Source: Sambucus nigra
Taxonomy: Eukaryota > Streptophyta > Magnoliopsida > Dipsacales > Adoxaceae
DNA length: 64,000 nt
Direction: 5' to 3'
Assembly (NCBI GenBank): GCA_949130495.1
Contig: OX422210.1
Location: forward strand, 505,091,760-505,155,759
Notes under the pieces: generated by a model
What the model was told of the DNA's origin: nothing
What the model saw: only the letters and a program-made list of their open reading frames with translations
The model's database searches: none
Program-made: the position numbers and the translations under genes
Part shown: in pieces, positions 1 through 46,572 of the stretch
How positions within the stretch are numbered: position 1 is the first letter of the stretch
Layout: every line of letters begins with the position of its first letter

Positions 1-34705
<34,705 letters not shown>

Positions 34706-35220
34706 CATACAAGTTTTTGTGACGAAGTGTTGAATGTGTCGACTTATTCACCAGTTAGTATTTACCCATTATAGTTGACTGACTTGATTTCAGGAAAAAA
34801 AATGGTCTCACAACTAATAGAAAGAAGTGACTTTTCATTCCAACTTTATTTTATCTAGTCATAAACAAGATAATGACTTGAGAGGTGCTGGAGAGAGGAC
34901 AAGGATGGGATGATAAATCAGCCAGCTGTTTATATAGAAATTCTACAATGAATGGTTGACTGGTTAGTGACTTCAAATGATCTTCAGCGACCAAAACGAC
35001 TTAAAAGCCATAAACTTCTTTTTCTTTTTTTCCTTTTTCCTTTTTTTCTTTTTTTGAACGTCAGCCCATAAAATTCTCACCCCGAAGAACACAAGAAAAT
35101 ATAAGGTGATAAGTACTACTGGATTACTATGTGTTCTGTGATGATTATGTGATACTGCAGTCTGCACACCTAAGAGACATGTGAGTGATAAGGTTATACA
35201 AAAATTAAATGATTTTTTTT
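34706..35220. promoter_or_regulatory. SCPL upstream region
   Basis: Proximal promoter DNA of the minus-strand gene. It contains TTGACT/TTGACTG motifs (about 34774 and 34953) of the W-box type and a CTTTTT-rich run at 35018-35056. No functional claim can be made from sequence alone. Confidence 0.4.
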
Positions 35221-35657
35221 CGATATTAGAATTAAATACAATTCTAATTAAACATTAGATTTTGCTCAATATCATTAAGAAATCTGTTAACGGTAACTAC
35301 CACATGACTTGTTTAATTAAAAACAATTTAAAAAAATAAAATGAAAATACTTATAATAAATTAATTTTGAATTAAAAAAATCAAAAACCATCAAAACTTT
35401 AAAAAAATTAAGAAAAATCATCATCTCTCTCAATCACTACCACCCCGCCCCGACACCACCTCTTGGTGCGACCTCCTCTCTATCTACAAATACAACCGCT
35501 ACCACCTCCACCTTCCACCATCATCGCTAAACTAAAATAGCAAATCAAAGCACAAACCCAAAACCTCAAATCCTATAAATCGGCCCAATCACATATTCTT
35601 TAACGATTTTGGGCAAAGACTAATTTTTAATTAAATTTGTATTTAAGTCTAATATCG
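35221..35657. mobile_element. MITE with ~60-bp inverted ends
   Basis: CGATATTAGAATTAAATACA at 35221 matches the complement of the end at 35657 (CGATATTAGACTTAAATACA), and the match continues through TTTTGCTCAATATC / TTTTGCCCAAAATC-like stretches. The interior is CACC-rich and noncoding. Confidence 0.7.
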
Positions 35658-35957
35658 AACATTACTAATATATTGAAGTTAAAAAAACTAAATTAAATCG
35701 TATATCTCATACTAAGAATACGATGGGACATGGTGTTAGTAAAAATGGTAGAAATTTTAATGAAGGAAATAAGTATAAATTGTAAAAGATTAATTCTTCA
35801 AGGTGCTTCTTACATTAATGAAGGTAACCATACCAACCACTTGAAAAATTCATTCTATAATCGATTCTAGTATTATCCATAAAAATGGAAGTATATGTTT
35901 TAGTGTATAAAACAAAAGAACTGAAGGATGGTATTTAAAAATTATCTAATACACTAA

Positions 35958-36358
35958 GGGCCTGTTTGGTTGTCCCTAGAATTATAAATTAGCCCATTTA
36001 AAATGGACTTATTCATAAATTGCCTTATTATTAGTGTTTGGTTGTAAGAATGAACAAATTCAAAAATCGACCAGCTCATGTTGATTCACAAAAACTCAAA
36101 TTAGTCAATTTCACCAAAACCTTGAAATTGAACAAATTATAATTATAACAATAAACTTAAATGCACCACTCTCATAAAATACTCTCACTATACTACTCTC
36201 TCTCTATATATATGTGTGTGTGTGTGTAACTCCATTTTTCTTTTCCAAACTTACCACAAATTAGATTTAAACCCATCTAAATTGAATACATCGACAATCT
36301 ATTCATTCCCAATTGATCCATTTATAAAATTAAACAGTTTACGCAACTAAACGGACCC
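35958..36358. mobile_element. Tourist-like MITE (401 bp)
   Basis: Inverted ends GGGCCTGTTTGGTTG and GGGTCCGTTTAGTTG (complement) are flanked by TAA at 35955-35957 and 36359-36361. The ends and 3-bp duplication are those of PIF/Harbinger MITEs. It contains a TATG/TG run near 36207-36228. Confidence 0.82.
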
Positions 36359-36563
36359 TAAAGTGTTAACATTATTAAAATTCTCTTTTAACTCTATGGT
36401 AAAAACCTTTTAAACTTCAAATGGTTGAATACACACACACACAAAAAAAAGTTTGGTTCTAGTGGGTGTGATGTTCAAAGTATAATGGATCTAACTTTGA
36501 AACATAATGAGATGAGGAGAAGTGGATTAGCACACAATAATTTGATAAGGAGGAAAGAAGCGT

Positions 36564-37693
36564 AATGGCAAACTCCGAATCTTTTAGTACCAAGACCGTC
36601 ATACAACAAATTCATTATAACAACAATTCAAGAAAAAATTACAGATTATAATGTGTAAATATATATGTATAAATATGTTTTTGTATGTAAAAAAATATGT
36701 TTAGATATTATAACCTAGCGAATATCACAAATCCAAACAAGAGAATACAATTTTAAGCTTCAATAACCTTGAATGATCGAAACAGAATGCCACACAAGCT
36801 TCCAAATGATCCAAACCCAGGAATGTTCAAAGTGTAGTTTCAAAAATAAAAACCTTGAAATCTTGAAACACTTCCAAATAAATAAAACCTCAAAACAGAA
36901 AGCTCTCAATCTCCCAAATTCTCAAACAAACTCTAAACACACAAACAAATCTCAGCCCATTTAAAATCTCAGCCCAAGTCTTTTATTTATAGAGGCTGAG
37001 GAATGCCCTAGGTAGGATTGTAATTCCTCCACAAATAAAGGCAGAAGGGTAAAGAGCCAAGGGTTTTAAAGGCTAAGGCTGACAATGCAGAAAAAGGAGT
37101 TCAGTGAGGGAATAAGCATTATTAATTAAGCCATTGTGGAGGAAAAAATAGTAAAAATACCGTCGACAGCCAGCAAACACGATAGACGTGCCCAAGGCTC
37201 ACGCGTGATTAAATCACCTGGGCCAAACCTTGCATCCTTATTGGTTCTAACCAAGTCACCCGGATCAATAACAAAACGACCCACAACAAGCCAAAATATT
37301 GTCATTTTTTATTTCTACTGAATTAAATAAGAAAACATATAAATATTTAATTTGTTCATTTTTAAATTTTTATTTCGGTAATTTAAAATTCTAAAAAACC
37401 ATAAAAATATGAAAATTAATTTAAGAATTCTAGAAAAATATAAAATCATAAAATGTATAATATAAAAATTACTTAGGTATAAAATACATATATAATGTAT
37501 CAGTACAGAAATAAAGAATATACTAACTAAAATTCAATTTAGGGTTTTAAAACTAAAAAAAGTGAGTTTATAAATCTTCTTAAAAAAAATAACGAAAATG
37601 TTTAGTGCATACAATGGCGTAAGTGTATTTGGAACCGTTGTTACAAAATTGAGCCAAAATAAAATTTCGTAGGATTTATGGACAATATTTGCA
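36564..37693 (-). repeat. SIRE-type Copia 3' LTR
   Basis: On the minus strand a purine tract (AAAGGTAGAGAT) is followed by TGCAAATATTG at 37693. A TATA box TATAAATA lies at 36991-36984. The far end is set tentatively at TGGCAAAC (36564), whose complement ends TTTGCCA. The left boundary is uncertain because no second LTR is in the window. Confidence 0.55.
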
Positions 37694-37796
37694 ATCTCTA
37701 CCTTTGGCCAATTTTGGACAAACCAATTGAAACTCAAAAAAAATAATTCTCACGCACGCAAATATATAACTCATCTATACATAGAATTCCTAAAAA

Positions 37797-37878
37797 GAAG
37801 AGTACATAACTCAACTAACAGTATGTGTTCTAAGAGAAAGAGTACATAACTCAACTAATAACATGTGTCCTAAGAGAC
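37797..37878. repeat. ~41-bp tandem duplication
   Basis: AGAGTACATAACTCAACTAA...ATGTGTxCTAAGAGA occurs twice in tandem, in the spacer between RNase H and 3' LTR of the SIRE-type element. Confidence 0.8.
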
Positions 37879-38089
37879 TCAACACATACAATAAAATAAG
37901 AGTCTCACAAATTATCCCCAACATAAAAACAAGAAGTCTCAAATTCTCCTCCTGTTTATCACAAAAGGAAGGAAAAAACCGATAAAAGATGTTAGTACCA
38001 TAAGATATTACGAAAAAATATTTACTAACATACAATCCTAATACATTTTAAATGGGGAAGGCACAAACACCAATAGATATTCTAAGTAT

Positions 38090-38423
38090 TTCAAAGCGAT
38101 AGTAGTCTAAAAGTTTTGTGAAAAGATCTGCTAACTAATCTTTCTTGTTAAGGTTCGATGTTAATTTCCTTCTTCTCAATCAATTCCCAAATAATATGTT
38201 CTCTCATTTCAATATGTTTTGTTCGAGAATGAAAAACAAGATCCTTTGAAATTCTTATTGCACTTTGATTGTCACAAAAAATTAAGGCTTATTATTCATT
38301 TAAGCCATAGTCGTTTAACATTTATTTCACCTATAGAAGTTGAGTACAACAATTGCTAGGGGCAATGTGTTCGGCTTCTGCTGATGAAAGCAAGATGCCA
38401 TTTTACTTTCTAGAGGACCAGGA
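38090..38423 (-). pseudogene. SIRE-type Copia RNase H, C-terminal part
   Basis: Reads SWSSRK, NGILLSSAEAEHIA, NCCTQLL, FCDNQSAIRISKDLVFHSRT and KHIEMREHIIWELIEKKEIN, then decays into the LTR spacer. This is the tail of a Copia polyprotein, with stops near 38414, 38328 and 38152. It abuts the gypsy array at 38424. Confidence 0.85.
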
Positions 38424-40999
38424 TGTAACAACCCGGATTTTTAAATGGATATTTTTAAATTAAATTGGACTTTTGTCAGCATGTGTCGCGCAGGACGCGA
38501 ACTTGCGTGATTTTTGTAGAACACTCTATTGGAATTAAAAATAATTTGACCATATTTATTGAATGCTAAAAATAGGTCTAAGAGTGGCATGAGGTCAAAA
38601 GTCGAAAAATGACTAGATAAATTAAATATTATTATTTTATTGAAAAAAATAAAGTGCTCAGAAAATTCTAAAAATCACCATACCGACTTAAAATTTAATT
38701 TTGAGCAATTTTCCCTTCTTCAGTATTTCCAAAAAATGTCATTTAGACTAGATTTAGGCCCTTATTTTATTCGAACACACCACTTTTTTTTTGACAAATT
38801 TTATTTATTTTTTTAACCCTCAAACTTTACTATAAATAGGAAGCTCCGGTTAGGGATTTTAACACACAATTTTTGCAAACCCTTAGCAGCCACCACACCC
38901 TTCTCTCTTCATCTTCCACCACCAAAACCCAAAATACCATTAAAACAGTTTTTAAAGCTTTCTTTTGGGGGTCAAAATAGAATTATTTCAAAGAGGTGCA
39001 AGAGAGTTTTTCGATCAATTTTCCGAGGAGAGCCCGAATCTCTCGTCAATTTCAACATTCGAAAATCAGGCATGTTTACCCCTATTTTTTTTTCCTTTGG
39101 TGATATATGTCTTGATTATAGCCTCCATTAAAACTCATGTGTTCTAAAATAAATTAAGAACTTAATATATTGAAAAAAATAATTATGGGCCTGTTTTGTA
39201 AAAATAATTTAATTATACGAAATAAATTTTTTTTTGTTGTTATTTGGATTGTAATTACTAAGTTGGTGATATTATGGACACATACATGTAGAGGACCCCT
39301 TACTCATTTAGTGGGCACATACCTGTAGAGGATCCCTTAGTAATTTAGTGGACATATACATGTAGAGGACCCCTTAGTAATTTAAATTGGAGGTTTATGT
39401 AAATTCCTAAAAATAATTAAATTAATTGTACTAAGAAATAAATAACTATTATAGAACTTGTGATTTATAATAATGATTCGGAAAAATCATAATTATTACG
39501 TGTTCTTAAATTCCCCATATTTGGATTAAAAATCATTTATTGAAAAATTAATATTGTTGGGAGTATTATCATAAATTGTTGATTATGTCAAAAATAAAAT
39601 ATTAAAATATTTGATATTTCGAAAACGTTGGTATTTTAGATAATTAGTTTTCACCCCTTGCTATAGTATACTTGTTAGGTATGGGACTAATAAAGTGGAC
39701 CTTAGTTGCGATTTATGCTAATTAGGTATGGGACTAGTTAATATAAATCTATGCGGGTTATATAAATTGAGTTAGGGGCAATTTCTCTATTTTTACCGTT
39801 GATGTGATAACCTAGAATTGATATCTAGTTGAAGTAAAATTGTTATAATCATCATTTATAAATGGTGGGATGAAATTGTATTTTGGGAACTTTTAATTAG
39901 GGATTAAGGATTATTTTGAGGATTTTCACATCGCTATTAAGGGTGGGGAAAATTCATTGTGAATAGCTAGTATCAGAAATTTTGGAAAATTTATACCGCA
40001 AGATTAAAACCGGTATTAAAATTAATGGCGACATCATGTTGTCCAGGGCCGACAGTTTAACCAGGTCAGAGGACGTTCATGTCGCGTCGTGTGCGGAACC
40101 TTGTCATATCGCGAGGATCACAAGATAAAAACGAATCAGATAGCGGGCTTGACAAGGGATGTGTGTGTGTGTGAAACCTTGTCATATGTCGAGGGCCACA
40201 GATTAAAAATGGGTCAGATGACGGTCTTGACAAGGGGATGTGTGGTAATATTAATCTACTTTGGTGTATATCACCCACGGCGGGAGGACCGCCATACCTA
40301 ATATTAAAACGAGAACAATTCATCCTGGTTAATTCATAAACATTAACATCGTGGTGTTTGGATTAAATTTAAAATAATATTGGTGTGGCATATTTAAACT
40401 TTGGGGGTACTTAGAAGAGTTTAATTGTTAAGGATTATAGATTTCCTTTTAATTAAAATATTCTATTGTTATGGTCGTTATGTATAGCACTATTGTCTGG
40501 GTTCAAGGACCCTAGTTGAAAGAAGTAGCTCGTATTTATGCTTAGGGCTTTGGCTCTGACACATGCGTTGACTAATATTTTCAGGAATTAAATTGGAGTA
40601 GCTGCATAGATATTTTTGGATATCCTTCGGAAGTGCAGCTGGATTTATATTATCATTTTAGTCATTTGTTTCTTCTCCTATTCAGTCGTATTTTATTGTG
40701 AGACTATATTTGTATTTTTATTGGGCCTTACAATTCCAAAGTTGTCTTGAGATTTCGGATTGACTTGATTTATTGTAATAATTAAGATATTTGGAGATTT
40801 TATGTGATGGACCTTATATCGCACTTTGATGATAAATCAGTTGGATGTCCTTAACATTTAGGATTGATTTAAAACATTTATCTTGTGGATTAAAATTTAT
40901 ATGTCTCACATCTCTCACATGCTAAGGATGATATTTAATTTATTAATGCCCGACTTAATTTTGGTGGTGGTCGACGCCAGAATTTAGCGGGGTGTTACA
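38424..40999 (+). repeat. Array LTR 1 (2,576 bp)
   Basis: Contains a TATA-like CTATAAATAGG near 38830, three 40-bp direct repeats (ATACATGTAGAGGACCCCTT, 39270-39390) and two ~85-bp direct repeats around GAACCTTGTCATAT (40097-40240). Confidence 0.9.
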
Positions 41000-41001
41000 G
41001 A

Positions 41002-41017
41002 TGGTATCAGAGCATGG
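41002..41017 (+). promoter_or_regulatory. Primer-binding site, array copy 1
   Basis: TGGTATCAGAGCATGG two bases after the LTR; complementary to initiator Met tRNA. The same sequence follows LTRs 2 and 3 (about 45075 and 49123). Confidence 0.88.
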
Positions 41018-41136
41018 TCTTAGGTCTCGTAGGTTATGAGTATATTTAACTTACGCTTTGCTTACCTTTGATTTCCTTTCAATGATTTGTACTCTTAGTT
41101 TTCTGAGTCTCGAGATAATTGTTCTTATCTTTTCAG

Positions 41137-42360
41137 ATGAAGAACATTAGGAAAAATGGTAATAGGAGGGAGGGGTCTGTTTCCGGTCCCACAGTTCAAG
41201 AGGGACAAAGATAGTTTACCCTAGATGCCGAAGCACTAGCGGTAATAGTATGAGAGGCCACAACGGCCGGTATTGAAATCGGGAGAGAAAGAGGGATGAC
41301 GTTAGTACCACAACAGCAGGAACCACCTGTCTCAAATTGGGATAAAGTGAGGACTAGCTTTTTCAGGGGAAAACCTTATACCTTTACTGGAGGATTCGAT
41401 CCGACGATCGATCACCAATGGAGGAGGGACATGGAACGACACTTAAAATTAGTGGAATGTACTGAAGTGCAAAAGCAGTTATTAGCAACATTTCAGTTGT
41501 CGGGAAATGCCTTACAATGGTGGAAGATCACTACCACATCGGAGGAACGAGATAGATTGACTTGTACTGATTTTCAAAGAAAACTCAACAACAAGTACTT
41601 CCCTTATGCTATTAGAAGTGCGAAGAAGAGAGAATTTCTAGAGTTGGACCAAGCTTCAAAATCACTTGTAGAGTACGAACAAGAGTTCACAAACTTATTC
41701 ATGTTCGTACTCGAGGAAGTAGATACCGAGAATAAAAAGATGGAATGATTCATCAAGGGGTTGTCATGGCCCATCAGACAAATGGTTTTGGGAAATCCGG
41801 CATACACTGCTTACTCCCAAGTAGTGGATGTCATAATGTTACATTGGCAGGAGAGAATAAACCATCAAAAAAAATTGGGAAAGAGGCAAGAACATGAAAG
41901 TCAGGGCGAAGACTATAGAGGCCGCAATGATAAAAAATGGAAGAGGTTGAGGTCGAACCAAGGACAGCAGAACAATAACTTTCACCATGACAACCAGAGG
42001 CAAGGTCGTCAGGGTGAGCAAAATTGGAACATAGAACCTTTTTTGAGGATACTTGTTTCAAGTGTGGGAAAGTGGGACTCAAAGCAAATAGGTATCTCAG
42101 AAGAGCGAACCATTAGGATCCCGTTATAAAAGGTCAAGTGAATCAGGTCCAGCAAGGCCAAGGACCTCCAGCACCGGCAGATCTCGGGGTGCAGGGAGCC
42201 CCAGCTTTACTGGTGGCAATAGGCTTTCAGGGAGCGCCAACAACACTTGGTGCATAGGGTGTGGCTGCAGTACAAACCAACCTTGGTTATGGGAGGTGCT
42301 ACCAATTTCCCACTCGAGAGGAGTAGGCACCGCAGGAGCCACTACGTGTCTAACTTGAGG
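41137..42360 (+). pseudogene. Array copy 1 gag
   Basis: ATG at 41137 follows a TTTTCAG. The retrotrans_gag domain is clear: FDPTIDHQWRRDMERHLKLV, FQLSGNALQWWK, FQRKLNNKYFPYAI, KSLVEYEQEFTNLF, then a basic Arg/Gln/Asn-rich region. Stops at about 41212, 41250 and 41746, and a frame change after about 42030, where the Cys-rich knuckle (FKCGKVG) should be. No protease follows. Confidence 0.88.
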
Positions 42361-42501
42361 ATCGATACGTAAAATATTTTATGCGTAGTATTAATAATTT
42401 CCATTTGGGTAGAATTAGGTGTATGGGTGCCTAATTATTTTGTATACACGTTTAAATCTTGCTAAATTTCGAGGAAGAAATTTCTTGTTAGTGGGGAAGT
42501 A
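42361..42501 (+). other. Array copy 1 gag-to-LTR spacer with purine tract
   Basis: Short noncoding spacer ending AGTGGGGAAGTA directly before the next LTR. In autonomous relatives pol would lie upstream of such a sequence (ATTTCGAGGAAGAAATTTCT is a typical pol-end remnant). Confidence 0.7.
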
Positions 42502-45072
42502 TGTAACAACCCGAATTTTTAAATGGGTATTTTAAAATAAAATTGGACTTTTGTCAGCAGGTGTCGCGTAGGACGCAAACTTGCGTGATTTTTATAGAAC
42601 ATTCTATTGGGGTTTAAAGTAATTTGACCATATTTATTGAATGCTAAAAATAGGTCTAAGAGTGTCATGGGTTCAAAAGTCGAAAAATCAATCAATAAAT
42701 TAAATATTATTATTTTATTGAAAAAATAAAAGTGCTCAGAAAATTATGAAAATCATCATACCGACTCAAAATTTAATTTTGAGCAACTTTTTCTTCTACG
42801 ACATTTAAAAAAAAGTCATTTAGACTCAATTTAGGCTATTTTTTTATTCGGCCAGACCACTTTTTTTTGACAAATTTTATTTATTTTTTTAACCCTCAAA
42901 CTTTACTATAAATAGGAAGCTCCGGTTAGGAATTTTAACACACAATTTTTGCAAACCCTTAGCAGCCACCACACCCTTCTCTCTTCATCTTCCAAAACCA
43001 AAACCCAAAACACCATTAAAACAGTTTTTCAAGCTTTCTTTTGGGGGTCGAAACAAATTTATTTCAAAGAGGTGCAAGAGAGTTTTTCGATCAATTTTTC
43101 GAGGAGAACCCAAATCTCTCATCAATTTTAACATCCGAAAATCAGGCATGATTACCCTATTATTTTCCTTTGGTGATATATGTCTTGATTATAACCTCCA
43201 TTAAAACTCATGTGTTCTAAAATAAATTAAGAACTTAATATATTGAAGAAAATAATTATGGGTCTGTTTTGTAAAAATAATTTAATTATACCAAATAAAT
43301 ACAATTTTGTTGTTATTTGGATTGTAATTACTAAGTTGGTGATATTATGGACACATACCTGTAGAGGACCCCTTAGTAATTTAGTGAACATATACCTGTA
43401 GAGGACCCCTTAGTAATTTAGTGGACATATACATGTAGAGGACCCCTTAGTAATTTAAGTTGGATGTTTATGTAAATTCCTAAAAACAATTAAATTAATT
43501 GTACTAAGAAATAAATAACTATTATAGAACTTGCGATTTATAATAATGATTCGCAAAAATCATAATAATTACGTGCTCTTAAATTTCCCATATTTGGATT
43601 AAATATCATTTATTGGGAAATTAATTTTGTTGGGAATAATATCATAAATTGTTGATTATGTCAAAAATGAAATATTAAAATATTGAATATTTCGGGAACG
43701 TTGGTATTTTAGATAATTAGTTTTCACCCCTTGCTATAATAAAATTGTTAGGTATGGGACTAATAAAGTGGGCCTTAGTTGCGATTTATGTTAATTAGGT
43801 ATGGGACTAGTTAATACAAATCTATGCGGGTTATATAAATGGAGGTGGGGGCAAATTCTCTATTTTTACCGTTGATGTGATAACCTAGAATTGATATCTA
43901 GTTGAAGTAAAATTGTTATAATCATCATTTATAAATGATGGGATGAAATTGTGTTTTTGGAACTTTCAATTAGGGACTAAGGATTATTTTGAGAATTTTC
44001 ACATTGCTATTAACGGTGGGGAAAATTCATTGTGAATAACTAGTATGAGAAATTTTGGAAAATTTATACCGCAAGATTAAAACTGGTATTAAAATTGGTG
44101 GCGACATCATATTGTCTAGGGCCGACAGTTTAACCGGGTCAGAGGACGTTTATGTTGTGTCGTGTGTGGGATCTTGTCATATCGCGAGGATCGCAGGATA
44201 AAAATGGATCAGACGACGGACTAAACAAGGAGATGTGCGTGTGTGTGGAACCTTGTCATATGTCGAGGGCCGCAGATTAAAAACGAGTTAGACGACGGTC
44301 TTGACAAGGGGATGTGTAGTAATATTAGTCTACTTTGGTGTAAATCACCAGCCACGGGAGGACCGCCATACGTAATAATAAAATGAGAACAATTCATCCT
44401 GTTTAATTCAGAAACATTAACATCGTGGGGTTTTGATTAAATTTAAAATAATATTGGTGTGTCATATTTAAACCTTGGGGGAACTAAGAAGAATTTAATT
44501 GTTAATGATTATAGACTTTCTTTTAATTAAAATATTCTATTGTTATGGCCGTTATGTATAGCACGATTGTCTGGGTTCAAGGACCCTAATTGAAAGGAGT
44601 AGGCGGTATTCATGCTCAGGGCTTTGGCTCTAACAAATGCGTTGACTAATATTTTCAGGAATTAAATTGGAGTAGCTGCATAGATATTTTTGGATATCCT
44701 TCGGAAGTGCAGCTGGATTTATATTATCGTTTTAGCCGTTTATTTCTTCTTCTATTCAGTTGTATTTTATTGCGAGACTATATTTGGATTTTTATTGGGC
44801 CTTATGGTTCCAAAGTTGTCTTCATATTTCGGATGGACTTGATTTATTGTAATAATTAAGATATTTAGAGATTTCATATGACGGACCTTATATCGCAGTT
44901 TGATGATAAATTAGTTGGATGCCCTTAAAATTTAGGATTGATTTAAATATTTATCTTGTGGATTAAAATTTATATGTCTCATATATGTCACATGATAAGG
45001 ATGATATTTAATTTATTAATGCCCGACTTAATTTTGGTGGCGGTCGACGCCATAATTTAGCGGGGTGTTACA
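42502..45072 (+). repeat. Array LTR 2 (2,571 bp), shared by copies 1 and 2
   Basis: Highly similar to LTR 1 and LTR 3 along its whole length, with the same internal 40-bp and ~85-bp repeats. It serves as 3' LTR of copy 1 and 5' LTR of copy 2. Confidence 0.9.
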
Positions 45073-45209
45073 GATGGTATCAGAGCATGGTCTTAGGTCC
45101 CGTGGGTTATGAGTCTGTTTATCTTCCGCGTTGCTTACCTTTGATTTCATTTCAATGATTTGTACTCTTAGTTTTCTGAGTCTCAGGATAATTGTTCTTA
45201 TCTTTTCAG

Positions 45210-46430
45210 ATGAAGAACACTAGGAAAAATGGTAATAAGAGGGAGGGGTCTGTTTTCGGTCTCGCAGTTCAAGAGGGACAAATACAGGTTACTCTAGATG
45301 CCGAAGCACTAGCGGCAATAGTACGAGAAGCCACATTGGCCGGTATTGAAATCGGGAGACAAAGAGGGATGGCGTTAGTACCACAACAGCAGGAACCACC
45401 CGTCTCAAATTGGGATAAAATGAGGTCCATCTTTTTCAAGGGAAAACCTTCTACCATTCCCGGAGGATCCGATCCCACGGTCGATCACCAATGGAGGAGG
45501 GACATGAAACGACACTTGAAATTAGTGGAATGAACTGAAGTGTAAAAGCAGTTATTAGCAACATTTCAGTTGTCGGGAAATGCCTTACAATGGTGGAAGA
45601 GCACTACCACATCGGAGGAACGAGATAGATTGACTTGTACTGATTTTCAAAGAAAAATTAACAACAAGTACTTCCCTTATGTTATTAGAAGTGCGAAGAA
45701 GAGATAATTTCTAGAGTTGGACCAAGGTTCAAAATCACTTGTAGAGTACGAACAAGAGTTCACAAACTTATCTATGTTCGTACTCGTGGAAGTAGATACT
45801 GAGAATATAAAGATGGAATGCTTCATCAAGGGGTTGTCATGGCCCATTAGACAAATGGTTTTGGGAAATCCGGCATACACTGCTTACTCCCAAGTAGTGG
45901 ATGTCGCAATGTTACATTGGCAAGAAATAATAAACCATTAATAGAAATTGGAAAAGAGGCAAGAACCTGAAAGTCTGGGCGGAGACTATAGGGGCCGCAA
46001 TGACCAAACATGAAAGAGTCAGAGGTCGAACCTAGGACAGTAGAACAATAACTTTCACCATGACAACTAGAGGCAAGGTCGTCAGGGTGAGCAAAATTGG
46101 AACATGGAACCTTTTCAGGGTACTTGTTTTAAGTGTGGAAAAGTGGGACACAAAGAAAATAGGTGTCTCAGAAGAGAGAACCATCATGGTCCCGTTATAC
46201 AAGGTCAAGTGAATCAGGGCCAGCATGGCCAATGACCTCCAGCACTGGCAGGTCTCGGGCTATGGGGAGCCCCAGCTTTATAGGCGGCAATAGGCGTTTA
46301 GGGAGCACCAGCAGCACTTGGTGCATAGGGTGTGGCTGCAGCACCAACCAACCTTGGTTATGTGAGGTTCTGCCAATTTCAGCCTCTAGAGGAGCAGGCA
46401 CCGTAGGAGCCACGACGTGGCTAACTTGAG
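45210..46430 (+). pseudogene. Array copy 2 gag with zinc knuckle
   Basis: Starts MKNTRKNGNKREGSVFGLAV and keeps the retrotrans_gag core through stops at about 45531 and 45543 and a stop near 45705. It ends in a zinc knuckle CFKCGKVGHKENRC (about 46127-46168), intact here but broken in copy 1, then a Gly/Ala/Pro-rich tail with stops. Confidence 0.88.
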
Positions 46431-46572
46431 GATCAGTACGTAAAATATTTTATGCGTAGTATTAATAATTTTCATTTGCGTAGAATTAGGTGTATGGGTG
46501 CCTAATTATTTTGTATACACATTTAAATCTTGTTAAATTTCCAGCACGAAATTTCTTGTTAGTGGGGAAGTA

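Noticed and set aside
37811..38035. Hydrophobic 74-codon frame as an envelope-like gene of the SIRE-type element
   Set aside because: Too short, overlaps the duplicated spacer, and has no signal or fusion-type features that could be defended.
41605..42340. Minus-strand open frames in the gag regions of the array
   Set aside because: They mirror the plus-strand gag in other frames and have no recognisable domains.
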